NCBI RefSeq assembly: GCF_038433155.1 | Contig: NZ_JBCDMW010000035.1 | Coordinates: 30,775-94,774, forward strand | Reading direction: 5' to 3' | DNA length: 64,000 nt | DNA from: Luteococcus sp038433155 | Lineage (GTDB): Bacteria; Actinomycetota; Actinomycetes; Propionibacteriales; Propionibacteriaceae | Shown: one piece after another, positions 41,366 to 50,226 of the stretch | Layout of the letters: each line of letters opens with the position of its first letter | How positions within the stretch are numbered: position 1 is the first letter of the stretch | Made by a program: the position numbers and the translations under genes | Notes under the pieces: generated by a model | Told to the model about the DNA's origin: nothing | Databases searched by the model: none | What the model saw: the letters and a program-made list of their open reading frames with translations, nothing else

Positions 41366-42598
41366 TCAGGGTTGGATGGTGTTCTGCCCACCCTCGTTGT
41401 CATCGCCGGGCGTCTCCAACTCGGCGGGCGGCGCCTCCACCTCGGGGTGGGCGTGCGAGGCCCAGGCCTTGGCGAAGGCATTCCCGAAGGCCAGGGTCGG
41501 GACGGCGAACAGGGCACCGACCACCCCGGACACGATGGTGCCGATGGCGAGGCCGTAGAGCACGGCCAGCGGATGGATGGAGACGGCCTTGCCCAGCAGG
41601 AAGGGCTGCAGCACATGGGCCTCCAGCTCCATCACGGCGACGAAGATCCCCAGCATGATCAGCGCCTTCACCCAGCCAAGGGTGAGCAGCACGACGCTGG
41701 TGGAGACCAGGCCGGCGACGAAGGCCCCCAGCAGGGGGACGAAGGCGGTCAGGAAGGTCAGGGCTCCGATCGCCAGGAAGAGGTCGGAACCCACCAGGGC
41801 AGCGCCCACGCCGGCACCCAGCCCGTCGACGAAGGCGACGATGACCGCGGCCCGAACGTAGGAGACCAAAGAGACCCAGCCGCGCTGGCAGGCGTCGGCG
41901 ATCCGGGCGCGCGAACCGCGCGGTGCCAGGGCGAAGCCTGCCCGGGCGAAGCTGCGTCCCTCGAACAGGAAGTAGAACAGGGCGAACAGCGCCAAGGCCG
42001 TTCCGGCGAAGAAGTGGCCCACCTGGGCACCGGCCGCGGCGGCATAGCCCGTGAACAGCGACTGCTGGCTCTTGGCCCACTCGATCCCCTTCTCGGTCCA
42101 CGCGTCGATCTGCCCCTCATGCAGCTGCAAGGGGCCACTGGCCAGCCAGTTCATGAACTGTTCATAGCTCTTCACCGCGGCATCGGCCAGACTGGAACTC
42201 TGCGACGCGATCTGCGCACCCACCAGGGAGAAGATCCCCAGGACCAGCGCCACCAGAGCCAACAGGCTCAACCCGGCGGCCAGGCCACGCCCCAGCCCCT
42301 TGTCGTGCAACCAGCACTTCAATGGCCACAGGGCTGCGGTGAAGAGCAGTGCGACGAAGATCGGGATCATCACCTCGGAGAGGGCCTGCAGCAGGAACCA
42401 GATGCCGTAGAGACCGGCCGCAATCACCAGCAAGCGCCAGAACCAACCGGCGGCCAGTTGAATGCCATGCGGCACATCCCCGGGCACCGCGGCCTCGGCC
42501 GCAAGCATCCCAGGGGTGATCGGGGTGCCCAGCTGGTCTTCGGGTGAAGCCGGACGACTAGCCGTGTGTGGCTTGCGATGGGGCAGGCTGAATGCCAT
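41366..42598 (-). CDS. AI-2E family transporter (PerM-like)
   Basis: A 410-residue membrane protein with about eight helices: paired helices near residues 55-110, a soluble region, then five clustered helices. Signature parts are FLTAFVPLLGAFVAGLVSTS and VMELEAHVLQPFLLGKAVSI followed by HPLAVLYGLAIGTIVSGVVG. The family includes exporters and Na+/H+ antiporters; the name does not prove autoinducer transport. The ATG at 42598 gives a sensible N-terminus. It is divergent from the MFS gene at 42653. Confidence 0.9.
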   Translation of the reverse strand: MAFSLPHRKPHTASRPASPEDQLGTPITPGMLAAEAAVPGDVPHGIQLAAGWFWRLLVIAAGLYGIWFLLQALSEVMIPIFVALLFTAALWPLKCWLHDKGLGRGLAAGLSLLALVALVLGIFSLVGAQIASQSSSLADAAVKSYEQFMNWLASGPLQLHEGQIDAWTEKGIEWAKSQQSLFTGYAAAAGAQVGHFFAGTALALFALFYFLFEGRSFARAGFALAPRGSRARIADACQRGWVSLVSYVRAAVIVAFVDGLGAGVGAALVGSDLFLAIGALTFLTAFVPLLGAFVAGLVSTSVVLLTLGWVKALIMLGIFVAVMELEAHVLQPFLLGKAVSIHPLAVLYGLAIGTIVSGVVGALFAVPTLAFGNAFAKAWASHAHPEVEAPPAELETPGDDNEGGQNTIQP

Positions 42599-42652
42599 GG
42601 GCACGGCCTTTCGGTTGTCAATGGGCAAGGCGGTCGCCTGCAAGGCTAACCT

Positions 42653-43861
42653 GTGCCCGTGCCCAGACCCTTCAACGCCACTGCCACCGGGATGCCGCGT
42701 GAGGTGGCAGTGTTGGCGGCCATCGCCTTCTGCGTCGCCGTTGGTTTTGGTGTGATGGTGCCGGTACTGCCGGTCTTCGCCCGCAGTTTCCAGGTGACCA
42801 ACCTGATGGTGGGGATGGTGATCAGCTCCTTTGCCGCGATGCGGTTGCTGATGAGCCCCGCCTGCGCCCCGCTGATCACCCGCTTCGGGGAGCGCACCGT
42901 GCTGGGAGTGGGGATGTTCATCGTCGCCGCCTCTTCCGGTGCTGCCGGTCTGGCGACGACATTCTGGGCGCTGATGGCGATGCGGGCGCTGGGTGGTATC
43001 GGGTCGGCGATGTTCACCGTCGCCGCCATGACGTTGTTGCTGCGCACCGTCGAACCGCAGCTGCGGGGCCGGGCCAGCGCGCTCTATTCCGGCGGCTTCC
43101 TGATCGGTGGCATGGCGGGCCCGGCGGTGGGCGGCATCTTTGCCGCGATCTCGCTGACCGCCCCCTTCTTCTTCTACGCCGCCACGCTGGGGGTGGCGGG
43201 GGTGATCGGCCTGCTGCTGCTGGGCAAGCCGCAGCAAGACCTGGACCGCGCCGAGAAGCCGGCGATGCCCCTGGGCGAGGCGGTGCGCGACGTGCGCTAC
43301 CGGGCGGCTTGTGTCACCAATTTCGCGCAGGGCTGGCAGTCCTTCGGGGTGCGCAGCTCGCTGGTTCCCGTGCTGGTGGTGGAGGGACTGCACCGGACCC
43401 CGTCGTGGACCGGGATCGCCTTCGCGATCGCGGCCGTGGCGCAGACCCTGGCGCTGGGGCCGGTGGGGCGCGCGGTGGACACCATCGGCCGACGTCCGTT
43501 GATGATCCTGGCGGGGCTGTTCACCGGCGTCGCGGCGCTGGCGATGCCGTGGTCCAGCTCCATCTGGGTGCTGACCGGCATCCTGTGTGTCTACGGGATC
43601 GGCTCGGCGGCGCACTCCACCGCCCCCACCGCCGTGGTGGGCGATGTCACCGCCGGCCGCGGCGGCACCCCAATTGCCGTGTTCAGCATGATGAGCGACC
43701 TGGGCGCCATCATCGGGCCACTGGCCGCCGGGGCGCTGGCCGACGCCTTCGGCCTGGGGCTGGCCTTCGGGATCGGCGGTGCGTTGTTGCTGGTTGGCGC
43801 CGGATTCTCCTGGCTGATGCCCCGCACCCCCGTCCATCACCTCCCCGAGGAGACCGCATGA
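42653..43861 (+). CDS. MFS transporter, drug-efflux type
   Basis: A 402-residue protein with 12 predicted transmembrane helices. GVMVPVLPVFARSFQVTNLM, then RLLMSPACAPLITRFGER (motif A-like), and RALGGIGSAMFTVAAMT are DHA1-type features. TAACCT lies 0-6 nt before the two candidate GTG starts (42653, 42659). If the transcript is leaderless the second is more likely; I keep the longer frame. An imperfect iron-box-like half site AGGTTAGCCT (minus strand) overlaps the promoter. It overlaps ung by 4 nt. Substrate unknown. Confidence 0.85.
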   Translation: MPVPRPFNATATGMPREVAVLAAIAFCVAVGFGVMVPVLPVFARSFQVTNLMVGMVISSFAAMRLLMSPACAPLITRFGERTVLGVGMFIVAASSGAAGLATTFWALMAMRALGGIGSAMFTVAAMTLLLRTVEPQLRGRASALYSGGFLIGGMAGPAVGGIFAAISLTAPFFFYAATLGVAGVIGLLLLGKPQQDLDRAEKPAMPLGEAVRDVRYRAACVTNFAQGWQSFGVRSSLVPVLVVEGLHRTPSWTGIAFAIAAVAQTLALGPVGRAVDTIGRRPLMILAGLFTGVAALAMPWSSSIWVLTGILCVYGIGSAAHSTAPTAVVGDVTAGRGGTPIAVFSMMSDLGAIIGPLAAGALADAFGLGLAFGIGGALLLVGAGFSWLMPRTPVHHLPEETA

Positions 43862-44538
43862 CCGCCAAGCCGCTGAGCCAGATCGTCGCGCCGGACTGGG
43901 CCGAGGCTCTGGCACCCGTCGAAGCCCAGGTTCACCAGCTGGGCGACTTCCTGCGATCCGAGATTGCGGCGGGCCGCAACTACCTGCCCGCCGGTGACCG
44001 GGTGCTGCGCGCCTTCAGCCGTCCGCTGGCCGACGTCCGGGTGCTGATCGTCGGGCAGGATCCGTACCCGACGCCGGGTCATCCCGTGGGGCTGAGTTTC
44101 AGCGTCGAGCCCGATGTGCGGCCGATTCCCCGCAGTTTGCAGAACATCTACTCCGAGCTGCGCGACGACCTGGGGATCGAGCCGGCCCCACACGGCGACC
44201 TCTCCGCCTGGTTCGAGCAGGGCGTCCTGCTGCTGAACCGGGTGCTGACGGTGCGTCCTGGAGCCGCCGGTTCCCACCGCGGCAAGGGCTGGGAACAGGT
44301 CACCCAGTGTGCCATCGAGGCCCTGGTGGCGCGCGGCGGCCCGCTGGTGGCCATCCTGTGGGGACGTGACGCGCAGTCGCTGACGCCGATGCTGGGCGAC
44401 ATCCCGATCATCGCCAGCCCGCATCCCTCCCCGCTCTCGGCCCGGTCCGGCTTCTTCGGCTCGCGGCCGTTCAGCCGGGCCAACCAGTTGCTGACCGAGC
44501 AGGGGGCGGCACCGATCGACTGGCGCCTGCCGAGCTGA
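43858..44538 (+). CDS. ung: Uracil-DNA glycosylase, family 1
   Basis: A 226-residue DNA repair enzyme that removes uracil from DNA. The water-activating loop is VLIVGQDPYPTPGHPVGLSF, and the DNA-intercalating loop is HPSPLSARSGFFGSRPFS. Uracil-recognition Asn lies in LLLNRVLTV. ATG 43858 overlaps the MFS stop (ATGA), so its translation is coupled to a transporter, an unusual partner. It is nearly contiguous with the convergent nitrobindin-like gene. Confidence 0.97.
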   Translation: MTAKPLSQIVAPDWAEALAPVEAQVHQLGDFLRSEIAAGRNYLPAGDRVLRAFSRPLADVRVLIVGQDPYPTPGHPVGLSFSVEPDVRPIPRSLQNIYSELRDDLGIEPAPHGDLSAWFEQGVLLLNRVLTVRPGAAGSHRGKGWEQVTQCAIEALVARGGPLVAILWGRDAQSLTPMLGDIPIIASPHPSPLSARSGFFGSRPFSRANQLLTEQGAAPIDWRLPS

Positions 44539-44541
44539 CCG

Positions 44542-45006
44542 TCACCCCTGTCTGGTCAGCCGCGAGGCCAGGTGAGGTTGCAGGTCCAGCCCCATCGCCG
44601 CCATCGCATAGCCCGTGACCAGCTGCGCACCCTGGATCCGCAGCTCTCGTCGGCTGGCGATGACCGGTTTGGCCGACGGGGTGCTGTCCACCCGGCAGTC
44701 GATCAGCAGGGTGAAGGGATCCGGCTCCAGGGTGCCCGCACCGATCTCGGTCTGACCGGTGGGCAGGGCCATGGTGATCTCCACCTGGCCGGGGCCGGGG
44801 GCGCGCAGGTAACCCATCTCCACGTGCATCGGCTTGCCCTGGGTGTTCCAGGTGCGCTGGTGGTAGACGAGGAAGGGCTTGCCGACGTCGGCAAAGGTGA
44901 TCTCCTCGACGTAGTCGAAGGCGGTGATGGTGGGATACGCGCCGTGGCCCTCACCCTTCCAGGTGCCGATCAGCGGGGCGAGCGCGTCCAGGGGTGCGAA
45001 GGTCAT
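44542..45006 (-). CDS. FABP/nitrobindin-like haem-binding beta-barrel protein
   Basis: A 154-residue protein of the THAP4/nitrobindin family. The diagnostic IGTWKGEGHGAYPTI is at residues 13-27, and the C-terminal histidine in LQPHLASRL is the expected proximal haem ligand. Nitrobindins bind ferric haem b and detoxify peroxynitrite, which would suit a cell that respires nitrate and can make NO. TAGGCT lies 6 nt before the ATG. It is divergent from msrA, another oxidative-damage gene. Confidence 0.9.
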   Translation of the reverse strand: MTFAPLDALAPLIGTWKGEGHGAYPTITAFDYVEEITFADVGKPFLVYHQRTWNTQGKPMHVEMGYLRAPGPGQVEITMALPTGQTEIGAGTLEPDPFTLLIDCRVDSTPSAKPVIASRRELRIQGAQLVTGYAMAAMGLDLQPHLASRLTRQG

Positions 45007-45059
45007 GCCTCGAGCCTAGTTTCGGCCACGGTGCGACGCGGCACGCTAGCGTGTGGCAC

Positions 45060-45611
45060 ATGCCACTCTTCCACCGCATCTTTGGTGACCCCCTGGACCG
45101 CAGCTTCCCCGGCAGCCAGACGGCGTACTTCGCGATGGGTTGCTTCTGGGGTGCGGAGAAGCTCTTCTGGCAGCTCGACGGGGTGCTGTCCACTGCCGTC
45201 GGATACCAGGGCGGGCACCTGGCCAACCCCAGCTACGAGCAGACCTGCACCGGCACCACCGGGCACGCGGAGACGGTGCGGGTGGTCTTCGACCCGTCGG
45301 TGATCTCCTACCAGGACTTGGTGCGCGTCTTCTTCGAGAACCATGACCCGACGCAGGGTGACCGACAGGGCAATGACGTCGGCAGCCAGTACCGCTCCGC
45401 CCTGTTCACCGTCGACGAGGAGCAGCGCGCGGTCGCAGAACGGATCCGGGACGCCTTCCAGCAGAACCTGACCCGGGCCGGTTACGGCCGGATCACCACC
45501 AGCATCCAACCGGCCCCGGACTTCTGGCTGGCCGAGGACTACCACCAGCAGTACCTGGACCGAGTACCGAATGGTTACTGCCCGGTGCACGCGACGGGTT
45601 GCGTCTTGTGA
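45060..45611 (+). CDS. msrA: Peptide methionine sulfoxide reductase A
   Basis: A 183-residue enzyme reducing methionine-S-sulfoxide. The catalytic Cys lies in YFAMGCFWGAEKLFW; GTTGHAETVRV, NDVGSQYRSALF and EDYHQQYLDR are family signatures. Two C-terminal Cys (NGYCPVHATGCVL) serve as resolving residues. TAGCGT lies 7 nt before the ATG, supporting that start. The GTG of the following YfhO-like gene overlaps the stop. Confidence 0.96.
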   Translation: MPLFHRIFGDPLDRSFPGSQTAYFAMGCFWGAEKLFWQLDGVLSTAVGYQGGHLANPSYEQTCTGTTGHAETVRVVFDPSVISYQDLVRVFFENHDPTQGDRQGNDVGSQYRSALFTVDEEQRAVAERIRDAFQQNLTRAGYGRITTSIQPAPDFWLAEDYHQQYLDRVPNGYCPVHATGCVL

Positions 45612-48124
45612 GCTGCGACGGGAGCAGTCCGGCCCAGGCCCCGTCGAGGGGGCGCGCCGGTCTGCTGGCCGCGGCCGTCGTGCTGACCACCCAGGCGGCG
45701 GCCCGCGCCTGGCAGGGATTCGCGCCCTTCGGCCACCAGGCCCGAAATCCCAATGACCTGTGGAACCAGTTCCTGCCCTGGCATGCCGTCTTCGGCCGCA
45801 TCCTGCGGGGCCAGGGGCCCAACAGCCTGACCTTCTCCTGGGACTCGGGGCTGGGCGTGCCGATGCTGGGTGACTACGCCACCTATCTGGGCAGCCCCTG
45901 GTCGCTGCTGGTGGCCCTGGCTCCCCCGCAGCGGCTGGAGGTGGTGATGTGGCTGAGCGTGGTCGGGCGGATGGCGGTGGCCGCCGCCCTGATGGCCACC
46001 TGCCTGCTCCTGCTGCGGCCGTCGCGGCAGTGGTGGCTGGCCGGGGCGCTGGGCGCCTGCTACGCGTCGTGCGTGTGGACGGTGGACGATGCCTCGTACG
46101 TCCCGATGTGGCTGGACGGTCTGGCGGCCTTCCCACTGCTGGTGATGGTGGGCTTGTGGTCCCTGGCGGGCAGGCGGCCCGTCGTCGGGATCCTGGCCGT
46201 GGCCCTGTGTTTCTGGTCCAACTACTACTCGGCCTACATGGCCGCGCTCGGGGCCGGCGTCGTGGTGCTGGCCGTCGCCCTGGCCGCGCGGTCCGGTTGG
46301 CGAGCCGTGGGGACGGGGATGGCTCGCTTCGTCGGGCGCGGCGTGGTCGGCTGCCTGCTGTGCCTGGTGGTGCTGTGGCCCACGCTGGTGGCCGTGCGCA
46401 GCGCAATCCCGGGAGCGACGGCCGAATTCGTCCCCCTCGCCTGGGCTGACCTGCTCCCCTCCCTGCTGCCCGCCACGGCGCGCGTCGGGATGGCGCCCGG
46501 TTTCGCGGTGGCCGCCCCCGTTCTGGTGCTCGCGCTCGGGCTCCCCCTGGCCCGGCTCCCCCGCCGGATGCGCTGGGTGGGCAGCATCACCGGCGTCGCG
46601 ACGCTGTGCTCCATGAACTGGCCGCCCACGCAACGGGCCTGGCACCTGTTCGTGGTGCCCAATGGCAGTTCCTTCCGCGCGGCCTTCGTCGTGTCCGGCC
46701 TACTGGTGATCGCCGCCTGGCTGGTGCTCGGGGGCCTCACCCGGGCGGCACTGGGGCTGGGCGTGGCCCTGACACTCGCCCTGGCCGGGCTGCAGGCCAC
46801 CTCCGGGATCCACACGGCCACCTGGTGGACCTGGGGCGGCCTGCTGTGCTGGGGGCTCGCGGGGGCCGGCTGGTGGGTGCTGCGCGGCCACCAGCGCCGC
46901 CTGGCGGCCGCCGCCGGCGCCCTGCTGCTGCTCCTGGACCTGACCTGCAGCACCGTCGCGGTGCAGCGACGGGAGGCCACCATCGTCCGGCTGCACCCGA
47001 ACAGCACCCGGATGGCCGGGGCGGCCCAGGTGGCCGCGGCCTGGGACGCGCGCCCCAGCACGGCCGATCCCCTGCCCCGGGCGGTGCTGCCCACGGATCG
47101 GGGCTCGAACCTGTCGGCGCTGCTGGGAATCCCCGGCTCGATGTACTACTCCAGCCTGGCCCAGCCCCCGCAACGGGCCCTAGCGGAGGGCCTCGGCATC
47201 AAGTGGGGGCACTACGGCCGGGCCCTGGGGCAACCCGACCCGACCCTGGCCGCGATGCTCGGCTTCGGCACGACGATTGCCGTCGACGGCGACCCGGTGC
47301 GGGGAGCCGCGGACCACGCCCCCGCCTATCCCCTGGTGCGGTTGGCTCCCGATCCCGACGGCACCGGCGGAGACGGGGCCTTCTCCGCCCGCAATGCGTT
47401 GGCCGGATCACCCGTCTACCAGGTGCCCAGCGTGCAGCTCACCGACGACGCCGGCACCCGTCGCCTGGCGCGCCAGGCCACCGTACAGGGCCGGCGGGCC
47501 GAGGTGACGGTGGCCTGCCAGCCCGGTTCCCGGGTGCAGTTCCACGTCGTGGGCGGGGTCCTGGACCTCCGGGTGCAGTCCGGCGGTGCGGTCCGGCTGC
47601 GGGACCGGTCCCGCAAGCTCAACACGGGGATCGTCGACTGGGGCCAGGTACCGGCGTCGGGGAGCGTCACCCTGCGGTTGGACAATGTGGAACACGCCGT
47701 CCTGGGGCCGGGGGCCGTCGGGTGCCTCGACGAGGCACGCGCACGGCAGGCCCTGGCCCGCCAGGTGGCCCCGTCGACGACGCGGGTGGCGGGCGGCAGC
47801 CTGTCGGCCCAGTTCGCCACGCCGGTCCGCGGCGACGTCGTGGTGGCCACCACTCCCCTTGCGGGGTGGGCCTGCACGGCCGATGATCAGCCGGTGGCGG
47901 TGCGGGAGCGGGCCGGACTGATGGCGCTACGGCTGGACGGCCAACGAGACGTGTCCTGCCGCTTCCACACCCCGGGCCTGCCCACCGGCCTGGCCGGGAG
48001 CCTGGCCGGGCTCCTGCTGCTGGCGATCGTGACCGTGCGCGCCCGGGCCCGGCGACCGGCCACGGGTGCGCCGGCGACGATCACGCGGCCTGCGCTGCCT
48101 CCCGACGCCGGCTCCGGGCGGTGA
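45608..48124 (+). CDS. YfhO-family polytopic membrane protein
   Basis: An 838-residue protein. Residues 1-450 hold about 12 transmembrane helices; the rest is an extracytoplasmic beta-rich domain, with a final helix near residues 800-820 (GLAGSLAGLLLLAIVTVRAR). The early loop (FPFGHQ-like PFGHQARNPNDLWNQFLPWH) and LTFSWDSGLGVPMLGDYATY match YfhO, a GT-C-like family involved in glycosylation of lipoteichoic acid or other envelope polymers. GTG 45608 overlaps the msrA stop. The last 44 nt overlap the end of the convergent symporter gene. Confidence 0.87.
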   Translation: MSCDGSSPAQAPSRGRAGLLAAAVVLTTQAAARAWQGFAPFGHQARNPNDLWNQFLPWHAVFGRILRGQGPNSLTFSWDSGLGVPMLGDYATYLGSPWSLLVALAPPQRLEVVMWLSVVGRMAVAAALMATCLLLLRPSRQWWLAGALGACYASCVWTVDDASYVPMWLDGLAAFPLLVMVGLWSLAGRRPVVGILAVALCFWSNYYSAYMAALGAGVVVLAVALAARSGWRAVGTGMARFVGRGVVGCLLCLVVLWPTLVAVRSAIPGATAEFVPLAWADLLPSLLPATARVGMAPGFAVAAPVLVLALGLPLARLPRRMRWVGSITGVATLCSMNWPPTQRAWHLFVVPNGSSFRAAFVVSGLLVIAAWLVLGGLTRAALGLGVALTLALAGLQATSGIHTATWWTWGGLLCWGLAGAGWWVLRGHQRRLAAAAGALLLLLDLTCSTVAVQRREATIVRLHPNSTRMAGAAQVAAAWDARPSTADPLPRAVLPTDRGSNLSALLGIPGSMYYSSLAQPPQRALAEGLGIKWGHYGRALGQPDPTLAAMLGFGTTIAVDGDPVRGAADHAPAYPLVRLAPDPDGTGGDGAFSARNALAGSPVYQVPSVQLTDDAGTRRLARQATVQGRRAEVTVACQPGSRVQFHVVGGVLDLRVQSGGAVRLRDRSRKLNTGIVDWGQVPASGSVTLRLDNVEHAVLGPGAVGCLDEARARQALARQVAPSTTRVAGGSLSAQFATPVRGDVVVATTPLAGWACTADDQPVAVRERAGLMALRLDGQRDVSCRFHTPGLPTGLAGSLAGLLLLAIVTVRARARRPATGAPATITRPALPPDAGSGR

Positions 48125-49277
48125 GGGTGTCGACGATGTGTGCAATGGCGGCGTCGCCGGTGACATTCGTCGCGGTGCCGAAGGAGTCGATGGCGATGTA
48201 AGTGGCGATCATCAGCCCCACCTGCGCCTCGTTGAAGCCCAACTGGCTGGTGAGCAGGGCGGTGGCAGTCATGATCGCGCCGCCGGGCACGCCGGGGGCG
48301 GCCACCATCATGATGCCCAGCAGCATGATGAAGCCGACGATCACGCCGGTCTTGATCGGCATGCCGTAGAGGATCATCACGGCCAGGCTGAAGCAGGTGA
48401 TCTTGATGGTGGAGCCGGCCAGATGGATGGTCGCGCACAGCGGGATCACGAAGGAGGCCACCGGCTCGGACACCCCGGAGGCGATGGCCTGGCGCAGGGT
48501 CACCGGGATGGTGGCGGCCGACGAGGAGGTGCCCAGGGCGGTCGCATAGGCGGGCAGCATGGTCTTGAGCATCACCAGGGGGTTGCGGTGGGCGATCGCC
48601 CCGGCCACCGAATACTGGATCAGCAGCAGGATCACGGTGAGCGTGAAGACCATCACGATCACACCCAGGAAGGTGGTGATCACCCGGAAGACCTCACCGG
48701 CGGCGGTCATGTTCAGGAAGATGCCGAAGATGTAGATCGGCAGCAGCGGGATGATGGTCTTGACGATCACCAGCTCGATGATCTCGCGGAACTCCACCAG
48801 GCCCCGATGGATCACGTCGCCCTTGATCACGGTCAGCGCGACGCCCACCAGGAAGGCCAGGATCAACGCCGTCATCACCCCCATCGCGGGCGGCATCTCC
48901 ACCTTGAAGAAGGGCGCCAGCAGGGCTTCCTCTGGATTGGAGACGTCCACCACGCCCTTGCCCTTGAGCAGCCGGGGCAGCACGGCCATGGAAACGGCAA
49001 AGCCCATGAAACCGGCGAACAACGTTGACCCGTACGCGATGGCGGTGGTGATCGCCAGCCACTTCCCGGCGCCGACGCCGAGCTCGCTGATGGCCGGGGC
49101 GATCAAGCCCAGGATGATGAGCGGGATCACGAAGCCGAGGTAGTTGCCGAACAGGCCGTTGAAGGTGACGAAGACCCGCACGAGGAAGGTGGGGAAGAAC
49201 AGTCCACAGACGACGCCAAGGACGATGGCGATCAGAATCTTGGGAAGCAGCCCGAGCCGCTTGCGTGGTGCATCCAT
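48081..49277 (-). CDS. DAACS-family dicarboxylate/amino acid:cation symporter
   Basis: A 398-residue transporter with eight helices and two re-entrant hairpins. HP1 contains ALGTSSSAATIPVTLR and TM7 contains IKITCFSLAVMILYG; HP2 and TM8 are marked by AAPGVPGGAI and SFGTATNVTGDAAIA. These are the Na+/substrate residues of the GltP/SstT/DctA superfamily. The substrate may be glutamate, serine or a C4-dicarboxylate. TACGCT lies 7 nt before the ATG. Confidence 0.92.
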   Translation of the reverse strand: MDAPRKRLGLLPKILIAIVLGVVCGLFFPTFLVRVFVTFNGLFGNYLGFVIPLIILGLIAPAISELGVGAGKWLAITTAIAYGSTLFAGFMGFAVSMAVLPRLLKGKGVVDVSNPEEALLAPFFKVEMPPAMGVMTALILAFLVGVALTVIKGDVIHRGLVEFREIIELVIVKTIIPLLPIYIFGIFLNMTAAGEVFRVITTFLGVIVMVFTLTVILLLIQYSVAGAIAHRNPLVMLKTMLPAYATALGTSSSAATIPVTLRQAIASGVSEPVASFVIPLCATIHLAGSTIKITCFSLAVMILYGMPIKTGVIVGFIMLLGIMMVAAPGVPGGAIMTATALLTSQLGFNEAQVGLMIATYIAIDSFGTATNVTGDAAIAHIVDTLTARSRRREAAQAA

Positions 49278-49349
49278 GAAGGGCAGCGTAGGGCCAGTGG
49301 TGTCCCCGCGGGAAGGGTGTCGCCCGCCCGGATTATGAGTTCTTGGTTC

Positions 49350-50168
49350 CTACACCCGTCGCCGCCGCTCCAGCTCCCCCAATCCCCCGGCCAGCCGCGC
49401 CAGCAATTCCTGTCGCTCCTGCTGGGCCAGCTCCGCCTTGAGGGCATCCTGCTTGGCGCGACGCCGCACCTCGCCAACGGCGAGGACCAGCGCGATCAGG
49501 ACCGGTTTGCCGTGTTCCAGGGTCCACCAGACCCACTCCGGAACCTCAAATTCCGGGATCAGGTACCAGGGCAGCCAGGACAGGTCGATGCTCGGCCACG
49601 GAATGCTCGGCCACGGAATGCTCGGCCACGGGATGCTGGGCCAGGCAATGTCCGGCCACGGAATGCTGGGCAGATCGACGTCGGGGATCAGGCCGAGCAG
49701 GAACTTGACCACCGGCTCCAGCAGCACCTTGACCATCGCACCAAGGCCGAGCAGTCCGATCACCACCCCGAGCACGGCGACCAGCACGTCCAGCCCGGCA
49801 TAGAGCCGGGGATGGGCCCGCTCCCGCGCCAGCCGGCGGTGCGCTCTGGAACCTTCCTCCGGCTCCAGGTCCACCTCCCGGCCGTCACGGTGCAGGGTGG
49901 CTCGCCGGATGCGCCCGGTGCGGGTCAACCGCACTTCCACCCGGCCATGCTCGTCCGCGTCCTTGGGTTCCAGCGTGACCTCCGTGGCGAAGGTGGCATC
50001 CCGATGGGCTTGCTCCTCGCCGTCCACCCACAGGCTCAGCCGCGGACTCGGCCCCCGGTTGGACTGCAGCACGTAGCGATGCCCGTGCAGCACGATCAGG
50101 TGCCGCTGCACCCCGGATTCGGTCACCCGAAACCCTCCAATCTTGGCTGACGGGGCGGTTCCCGTCAC
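49350..50168 (-). CDS. Hypothetical membrane protein with IPWPS repeats
   Basis: A 272-residue protein I do not recognise. Residues 1-115 are soluble and beta-rich. A hydrophobic segment follows (LDVLVAVLGVVIGLLGLGAM), then a repeated WPSIPWPSIPWPSIPWPSI stretch, a second hydrophobic region (WVWWTLEHGKPVLIALVLAV) and a charged coiled-coil tail. The repeat comes from 15-bp tandem units in the DNA. The GTG start is preceded by a weak CAGGGT 6 nt upstream. It could be a mechanical or cell-wall-spanning protein; this is a guess. Confidence 0.75.
   Translation of the reverse strand: MTGTAPSAKIGGFRVTESGVQRHLIVLHGHRYVLQSNRGPSPRLSLWVDGEEQAHRDATFATEVTLEPKDADEHGRVEVRLTRTGRIRRATLHRDGREVDLEPEEGSRAHRRLARERAHPRLYAGLDVLVAVLGVVIGLLGLGAMVKVLLEPVVKFLLGLIPDVDLPSIPWPDIAWPSIPWPSIPWPSIPWPSIDLSWLPWYLIPEFEVPEWVWWTLEHGKPVLIALVLAVGEVRRRAKQDALKAELAQQERQELLARLAGGLGELERRRRV
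49588..49677. repeat. Tandem 15-bp repeat within the hypothetical gene
   Basis: Six successive 15-bp units begin with ATG(C/T): the first three are ATGCTCGGCCACGG(A/G), the others diverged. On the minus strand they encode the IPWPS pentapeptide array. Confidence 0.85.
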
Positions 50169-50226
50169 CTGACCACCCTGTCAGGGCACGGGGTTCAGCC
50201 GGGTCAACCAGAGGTGGACAATCCAC

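Noticed and set aside
41366..43915. Long N-terminal extension of the AI-2E transporter frame
   Set aside because: The extra 439 codons lie antisense to the MFS gene, with shadow composition. The transporter begins at 42598.
49588..49677. CRISPR-like array
   Set aside because: Units are contiguous 15-mers without spacers and lie in a coding frame; there are no cas genes. It is a coding tandem repeat.
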